Assembly: GCA_028749105.1 (NCBI GenBank)
Contig: JAQUQF010000008.1
Coordinates: forward strand, 1 to 18,017
Source of the DNA: Acidobacteriota bacterium
GTDB taxonomy: Bacteria > Acidobacteriota > Aminicenantia > UBA2199
Direction of reading: 5' to 3'
DNA length: 18,017 bases
Part shown: positions 14,642 to 18,017 of the stretch, in pieces
Layout of the letters: every line of letters starts with the position of its first letter
Numbering within the stretch: the first letter of the stretch is position 1
The notes under the pieces: generated by a model
Databases searched by the model: none
Seen by the model: only the letters and a program-made list of their open reading frames with translations
What the model was told of the DNA's origin: nothing
Made by a program: the position numbers and the translations under genes

Positions 14642-15244
14642 TCACTGACCGTTTCCCTCCTGGCCCTCGTAAACGACCTTGATGCCCTCGATCTTTTTCT
14701 TGATCGGGAAGCTGCCCAGCAGCACCTGTCCCGAATTCTTGGTCTTGGCGTAGATCTTCACCTTGACGGCCTTCCAGTTGGCCATGTTCTTGATGAAGGC
14801 CGGCTTGGAGGTCGCCCGGTAGCCGTAGAAGCCCTTGACGAAGATCTCGTCGCTGACCTGGCCCGGCGGCAGGGGCTTTTTCACCGCCTCGACATAGCCG
14901 TCGGTCAGGTTCTCGCCGCTCTCCTCGAAGATGAAAATGCAGTTGAAGCCCACGTATTGCAGGGGGCGCCTGCCGGTGTTCTTGATCTTGAAGGTGAACG
15001 ACGGCACGATGGTCGCCTCGTCGGGCCGGACCTTCTTGTCGACCCAGACGGAGTCCTGCCAGACGACCTGGATGGACTTGGCCACCTCCTTGTCGCTCAT
15101 GGTGTCCTGGATGACGGTCTTGTAGAACAGCAGGATGAGAGCGATCCCCAAAACAACCAAAAGGGACGAGGCCCAGAACTTGACCCGCTTGTAAAATGGA
15201 GTCTTGTCTTCGATATCTTTGAACAGTTCTTCGTTTTCGCCCAT
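14642..15244 (-). CDS. Membrane-anchored protein of unknown function
   Basis: 200 residues. A cytoplasmic N-terminus rich in acidic and basic residues (MGENEELFKDIEDKTPFYKRV) is followed by one membrane helix (about 26-45). The remaining 155 residues are probably periplasmic and beta-rich, with PSFTFKIKNTGRRPLQYVGFNCIFIF resembling the Ig-like fold of FxLYD-type domains (contrast of KNTG with internal hydrophobic strands). No catalytic motif is seen. The ATG at 15244 was chosen over that at 15274: AGGAG (15255-15251) lies 6 nt before it, and the predicted promoter lies between the two. It is first in an operon with the hybrid kinase (55-nt gap) and isomerase, so a sensor accessory role is possible but unproven. 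Confidence 0.75.
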   Translation of the reverse strand: MGENEELFKDIEDKTPFYKRVKFWASSLLVVLGIALILLFYKTVIQDTMSDKEVAKSIQVVWQDSVWVDKKVRPDEATIVPSFTFKIKNTGRRPLQYVGFNCIFIFEESGENLTDGYVEAVKKPLPPGQVSDEIFVKGFYGYRATSKPAFIKNMANWKAVKVKIYAKTKNSGQVLLGSFPIKKKIEGIKVVYEGQEGNGQ

Positions 15245-15262
15245 TCTTTTCTCCTTTTCCGC

Positions 15263-15291
15263 TTTATATAACATTTTCTACCATATTTCAA
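15263..15291 (-). promoter_or_regulatory. Promoter of the anchored-protein/kinase/isomerase operon
   Basis: Minus strand: TTGAAA (15291-15286), 17-nt spacer, TATAAA (15268-15263). The start would be near 15256, just before AGGAG, so the leader is about 12 nt. The -35 lies in a tandem repeat. Confidence 0.5.
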
Positions 15292-15300
15292 GATTTCAAG
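15285..15300. repeat. Back-to-back 8-nt direct repeat at a -35 box
   Basis: ATTTCAAG occurs at 15285-15292 and immediately again at 15293-15300. On the minus strand this is CTTGAAAT twice, duplicating the TTGAAA -35 element. It may be a regulator site or just a small duplication. Confidence 0.4.
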
Positions 15301-15343
15301 CTCCATGCCGCTAATATTGGGCCGGCCGGACCGGGCGGCCGCC

Positions 15344-15372
15344 TTGACAAACAGCGGAAAAAAATCTATTAA
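15344..15372 (+). promoter_or_regulatory. Promoter of the plsC-gmhA-aminotransferase operon
   Basis: A consensus TTGACA (15344-15349), 17-nt spacer and TATTAA (15367-15372). The predicted transcription start, about 15379-15380, falls immediately before the ATG at 15381, implying a leaderless message. Confidence 0.7.
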
Positions 15373-15380
15373 TGGGTAGC

Positions 15381-16091
15381 ATGCGACTGACCCGGAACAT
15401 TCTGGCTTTCCTCTTTGCTTTTTTGCTGATTTTGCTCCTTTTTCTCCCGGTTTTGTTCGTTTCCGGCATTTTGAAGCATGATGCCTTCATTTTTTCCGCC
15501 GCCCGCATGGTTATTAAAGCGACCTTTCGGATCCTGGGGGTGAAGACGGTGGTTCGGGGCCTGGACGATGTCGATTTTTCCCTCTCCCCGCTCATTGTCT
15601 GCAACCACCTGTCCAACCTGGATGGGCCGCTGCTGGTCGGCGTCCTGCCGCTCGATCCGCGGGTGCTGATCAAGGCCGAGGCCCGCCGGATCCCCCTGGT
15701 CGGCTGGATCATGAAGCTGGCCGATTTCGTCTTCGTCGACCGTTCCAGTGCATTGCGCCGCCAGGAAGCGCTGGCCGAAACGATCGAAAAGATAAGGACC
15801 AAACGTTATTCTTTCCTTGTCTTTCCCGAGGGCACGCGCAGCCGGGACGGTGCGACGCTGGATTTCAAGAAAGGCAGCTTTCTCATTGCCCTGCGGGCCG
15901 GAGTGCCGGTGCTGCCGGTGAAAATATCCGGGACTCACCGCCTGATGCCTCCGGGCCGGAAAACCTGCGGCCGGGGCACCGTCACGATCGAGTTTTTTCC
16001 GCTCCTGGATCTGGGCGGCATTCCGGAAAGCGAGCTGCCCGGCTTTATCCGCAGCATGCAGCAGAGGATTTATATGGATGAAAAAACATGA
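15381..16091 (+). CDS. 1-acyl-sn-glycerol-3-phosphate acyltransferase (PlsC-like)
   Basis: 236 residues. Adds an acyl chain to lysophosphatidate in membrane phospholipid synthesis, at the inner membrane. An N-terminal hydrophobic segment (about 6-30) anchors it. Motif I is NHLSNLD (H76, D81; HX4D catalytic pair) and motif III FPEGTRS (about 148-154); a VFVDRSS stretch lies between. Lipid-type acyltransferases of this superfamily differ in substrate, so a lyso-lipid or aminolipid acyltransferase role is possible. The ATG at 15381 is preferred because the alternative ATG at 15372 lies within the predicted -10 box and neither has a ribosome-binding site. The stop codon overlaps the next ATG as ATGA (16088-16091). 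Confidence 0.88.
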   Translation: MRLTRNILAFLFAFLLILLLFLPVLFVSGILKHDAFIFSAARMVIKATFRILGVKTVVRGLDDVDFSLSPLIVCNHLSNLDGPLLVGVLPLDPRVLIKAEARRIPLVGWIMKLADFVFVDRSSALRRQEALAETIEKIRTKRYSFLVFPEGTRSRDGATLDFKKGSFLIALRAGVPVLPVKISGTHRLMPPGRKTCGRGTVTIEFFPLLDLGGIPESELPGFIRSMQQRIYMDEKT

Positions 16092-16666
16092 AGATCATCG
16101 ACCCTGAAAGGATTCAGCGCCGCATCCGGTTGCTGGGCAGCCTGAACGAAGAGCCCGGCGTGCTCCGGGCCATCGATTGCCTGGCCGAGGCCTTGCATAA
16201 CGGGAACAAGGTCCTGGTGTTCGGCAACGGCGGTTCATCGACGCAGTCCTCGCATTTTGCCGCCGAGCTGGTCAACAAGTTCTATTTCCGCCGCCCGGCG
16301 CTCCCGGTACTGGCCTTGAGCGCCGACATGGCCAGCGTGACCTCCATCGCCAATGACGAGGAGTTCCGCTTCGTTTTTTCGCGGCAGGTGGAGGCCTTCG
16401 GCCGGGCGGGCGATGTGGCCCTGGGCATCACCACCAGCGGCGGGTCGGCGAACGTCCTGCAGGGGCTGGCCGCAGCCAGGGCAAAGCAAATGCGGACGAT
16501 TGCCTTGGCCGGAAAGCAATCGGCACGCTTGCAGGCCGTTCGCGTCGACGTGCTGGTCGCCGTGGACGAGACCGATACCCCGGCCATCCAGGAGATGCAT
16601 TTGTTCGTTCTGCATATCATGGCCGAAAAAATCGAAGAACGACTATTTGGAGGAAAACATGATTGA
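16088..16666 (+). CDS. gmhA: SIS-domain isomerase, phosphoheptose isomerase (GmhA)-like
   Basis: 192 residues, the GmhA family length. GmhA converts sedoheptulose 7-phosphate to D-glycero-D-manno-heptose 7-phosphate, the first step to LPS core or capsule heptose. FGNGGSSTQSSHFAAELVNKF (around 45-65) is the family's phosphate/sugar site, and the metal ligands of the Escherichia coli enzyme (H61, E65, Q172, H180) align with H56, E60, Q168 and H176, including the 8-residue Q-H spacing. ITTSGGSANV fits the SIS phosphate loop. DiaA-like proteins share this fold but usually lose some ligands, so GmhA is favoured. Start codon overlaps the plsC stop (ATGA). The other heptose genes are not in the window. 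Confidence 0.87.
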   Translation: MKIIDPERIQRRIRLLGSLNEEPGVLRAIDCLAEALHNGNKVLVFGNGGSSTQSSHFAAELVNKFYFRRPALPVLALSADMASVTSIANDEEFRFVFSRQVEAFGRAGDVALGITTSGGSANVLQGLAAARAKQMRTIALAGKQSARLQAVRVDVLVAVDETDTPAIQEMHLFVLHIMAEKIEERLFGGKHD

Positions 16667-17840
16667 ACTGTCCGCCCGCGTGAAAACGATGACCAGCTCC
16701 CCGACCTTGAAGCTGGTGCAGATCAAGAAGCAGTTGCAGTCCCAGGGCAAGGTCATCCTCGATTTCGGCGCCGGCGAACCCGATTTCTCCACTCCGGACA
16801 ACATCAAGAACGCCGGCATCGAGGCCATCCGCAGCAATTTCACCAAATATACGCCCACGTCCGGGATCGCCGAGTTGAAAAAGGCCATCCGCGCGTCCTA
16901 CCTGGCCGAGCAGGGCGTTGAGGCCAAGGATTCCCAGATCGTCGTCTCTCCCGGCAGCAAGTACGGCCTTTTCATTCTGCTGCAGGCCGTAGTCAATCCG
17001 GGCGACGAGGTCATCGTGCCGCTTCCGTACTGGGTCTCCTACCCGGAGATGGTGAAATTTTGCGGCGGCAGCGTGATCCATGCCGATCACCTGCAGTCGC
17101 AGCCCCGTTTTGAGCTGACTGCGGCCTCCTACATCTCCCGCTTCAGTCCGCGCACCAGGGCCGTGATCGTCAACTCCCCATCCAACCCCACCGGAAAGGT
17201 CATGAGCAGCATGCAGCTGGCCGAACTGATCGCCTTCTTCCATCAGAAGAACGTATTGATCATCGTCGACGACTGCTACCGCAAGATCATGTACGCGGAC
17301 GAGGCCTACCCTTCACCGCTCGCCCTTTTGCCGGGCGCCCGCGAGCAGGTGGCGGTGGTCAGCTCGCTTTCCAAGACCTACGCCATGACCGGCTGGCGCC
17401 TCGGCTATTCGATCACTTCCGAATCGCTGGCTGCGGCCATGACCAAGATCCAGGAGCACTCGACCTCCAATCCCTGCTCGATCTCGCAGAAAGCTGCCGT
17501 CGAAGCCCTGAGCGGGGACCAGGGGGCGGTGCGCTCCATGGTGGAGGAATACCGCCGGCGTCGCGACTACTTTGCCCGTCGGGTCGACGAGATCGGCCAT
17601 ATCCCCTATGCTCTTCCCGACGGCGCCTTCTATTTCTTCGCCGATTTTTCCCATTATATCCAGAAAAAGAAATTCCAGGACGACAATCAGCTGGCCATGG
17701 ACATCCTCGAGAAATTGAACATCATCCTGGTGCCAGGATCGGCGTTCGGAGCTCCCAATCACCTGCGCATTTCCTACGCCACCTCCCTGCAGGATATTCG
17801 TGAGGGGCTTGGCAAGCTGGAAACGTACCTGAAATCATGA
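16659..17840 (+). CDS. Class I/II PLP aminotransferase (aspartate aminotransferase type, AAT I)
   Basis: 393 residues, fold type I. Catalytic K239 in SSLSKTYAMTGWRLGY forms the Schiff base; other PLP and substrate positions are Y124/W125 in PYWVSYP, N176 in NPTGK, D204 and Y207 in VDDCYRK, and R370 in LRISYA, which should bind the substrate alpha-carboxylate. GEPDFSTP near 39 is the subfamily Ib hallmark of aspartate/prephenate aminotransferases. It moves amino groups between an amino acid, perhaps aspartate, and 2-oxoglutarate; exact specificity cannot be read. GGAGG stands 5 nt before the ATG at 16659, which overlaps the gmhA-like gene by 8 nt. It is the third gene of the PlsC operon. Confidence 0.94.
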   Translation: MIELSARVKTMTSSPTLKLVQIKKQLQSQGKVILDFGAGEPDFSTPDNIKNAGIEAIRSNFTKYTPTSGIAELKKAIRASYLAEQGVEAKDSQIVVSPGSKYGLFILLQAVVNPGDEVIVPLPYWVSYPEMVKFCGGSVIHADHLQSQPRFELTAASYISRFSPRTRAVIVNSPSNPTGKVMSSMQLAELIAFFHQKNVLIIVDDCYRKIMYADEAYPSPLALLPGAREQVAVVSSLSKTYAMTGWRLGYSITSESLAAAMTKIQEHSTSNPCSISQKAAVEALSGDQGAVRSMVEEYRRRRDYFARRVDEIGHIPYALPDGAFYFFADFSHYIQKKKFQDDNQLAMDILEKLNIILVPGSAFGAPNHLRISYATSLQDIREGLGKLETYLKS

Positions 17841-17883
17841 GCGGCAGCCTGGGCGGCGGCACCCCGCGGACCGGGAGTTGACG

Positions 17884-18017
17884 GTGCTGGATTATAAGGA
17901 CGTCACCTTCTCTTTCCAGGACCGCAAGGCGCGCGGCCGCCGCCGGCGGCTCAGGCTGTTCCTGCTGCTGGCGCTGGTTGTCGCCGCCTTTTTTGTCATC
18001 AGCGGCTGGAAGGCCAG
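17884..18017 (+). CDS. N-terminus of a membrane protein, cut by the window end
   Basis: A frame from GTG 17884 runs open to the edge for 44 codons: VLDYKDVTFSFQDRKARG, an arginine-rich stretch, then a hydrophobic helix (about 24-41). GGGAG lies 6 nt before the GTG; a TTG at 17878 is an in-frame alternative. The positive-inside pattern predicts a single-pass protein with its bulk outside the cytoplasm. It starts 43 nt after the aminotransferase and is likely in the same operon. No family can be named from this much. Confidence 0.6.
   Translation, partial: MLDYKDVTFSFQDRKARGRRRRLRLFLLLALVVAAFFVISGWKA

Noticed and set aside
17837..17881. 14-codon ORF starting in ATGA at the aminotransferase stop
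   Set aside because: It ends after MSGSLGGGTPRTGS without a ribosome-binding site; the longer GTG frame at 17884 has membrane-protein character.

Overview
The window is GC-rich, with GC-ended codons in nearly all genes and short AT-rich islands only at intergenic promoters. It reads as a chromosomal segment of a Gram-negative, probably anaerobic bacterium. The lipoprotein, the phosphoheptose isomerase (LPS core heptose route) and the beta-propeller signalling receptor suggest a diderm cell. The NuoE/NuoF-type pair, whose NuoF-like protein carries its own N-terminal 2Fe-2S domain, is typical of NAD(P)-dependent [FeFe]-hydrogenase or bifurcating complexes in anaerobes. An Acidobacteriota/Aminicenantes-like source would fit, but nothing here proves a lineage. 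There are no rRNA or tRNA genes, CRISPR arrays, IS elements or phage genes.

Layout. (1) 1-2625: a minus-strand operon of a NuoE-like subunit (2322-1600) with an unexpected N-terminal ribbon-helix-helix (RHH) DNA-binding segment, then a NuoF/HydB/HndC-like flavoprotein (1571 to beyond position 1). Its promoter overlaps a perfect 11-bp-arm palindrome at the predicted start of transcription. (2) 2626-4209: an AspT/YbjL-type transporter with two RCK_C domains, divergently transcribed. (3) 4423-7545: a periplasmic beta-propeller/Y_Y_Y receptor with one membrane anchor and a GGDEF diguanylate cyclase output. Its promoter carries a tandem 12-nt repeat. (4) 8372-7558, minus: a 58-residue two-helix membrane protein and an LEA14-like lipoprotein. 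(5) 8531-11178, plus: rhomboid protease, RidA, and two overlapping Opp/Dpp-type ABC ATPases without a permease in view. (6) 15244-11205, minus: an anchored protein of unknown function, a three-PAS hybrid histidine kinase, and a TIM-barrel sugar isomerase/epimerase-like protein overlapping the kinase stop codon. (7) 15381 to the end, plus: PlsC-like acyltransferase, GmhA-like isomerase, class I aminotransferase, and the start of another membrane protein, tightly packed.

Several good sigma70-type promoters can be read directly; four share a TAAAAT or TGnTAAAAT -10 box. The most notable element is the RHH-NuoE fusion with its palindrome. It suggests that an electron-transfer subunit, or a variant of it, may control its own operon. 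Also notable are the apparently leaderless start of the plsC-like gene, and a kinase/isomerase gene pair fused by an 8-nt overlap.
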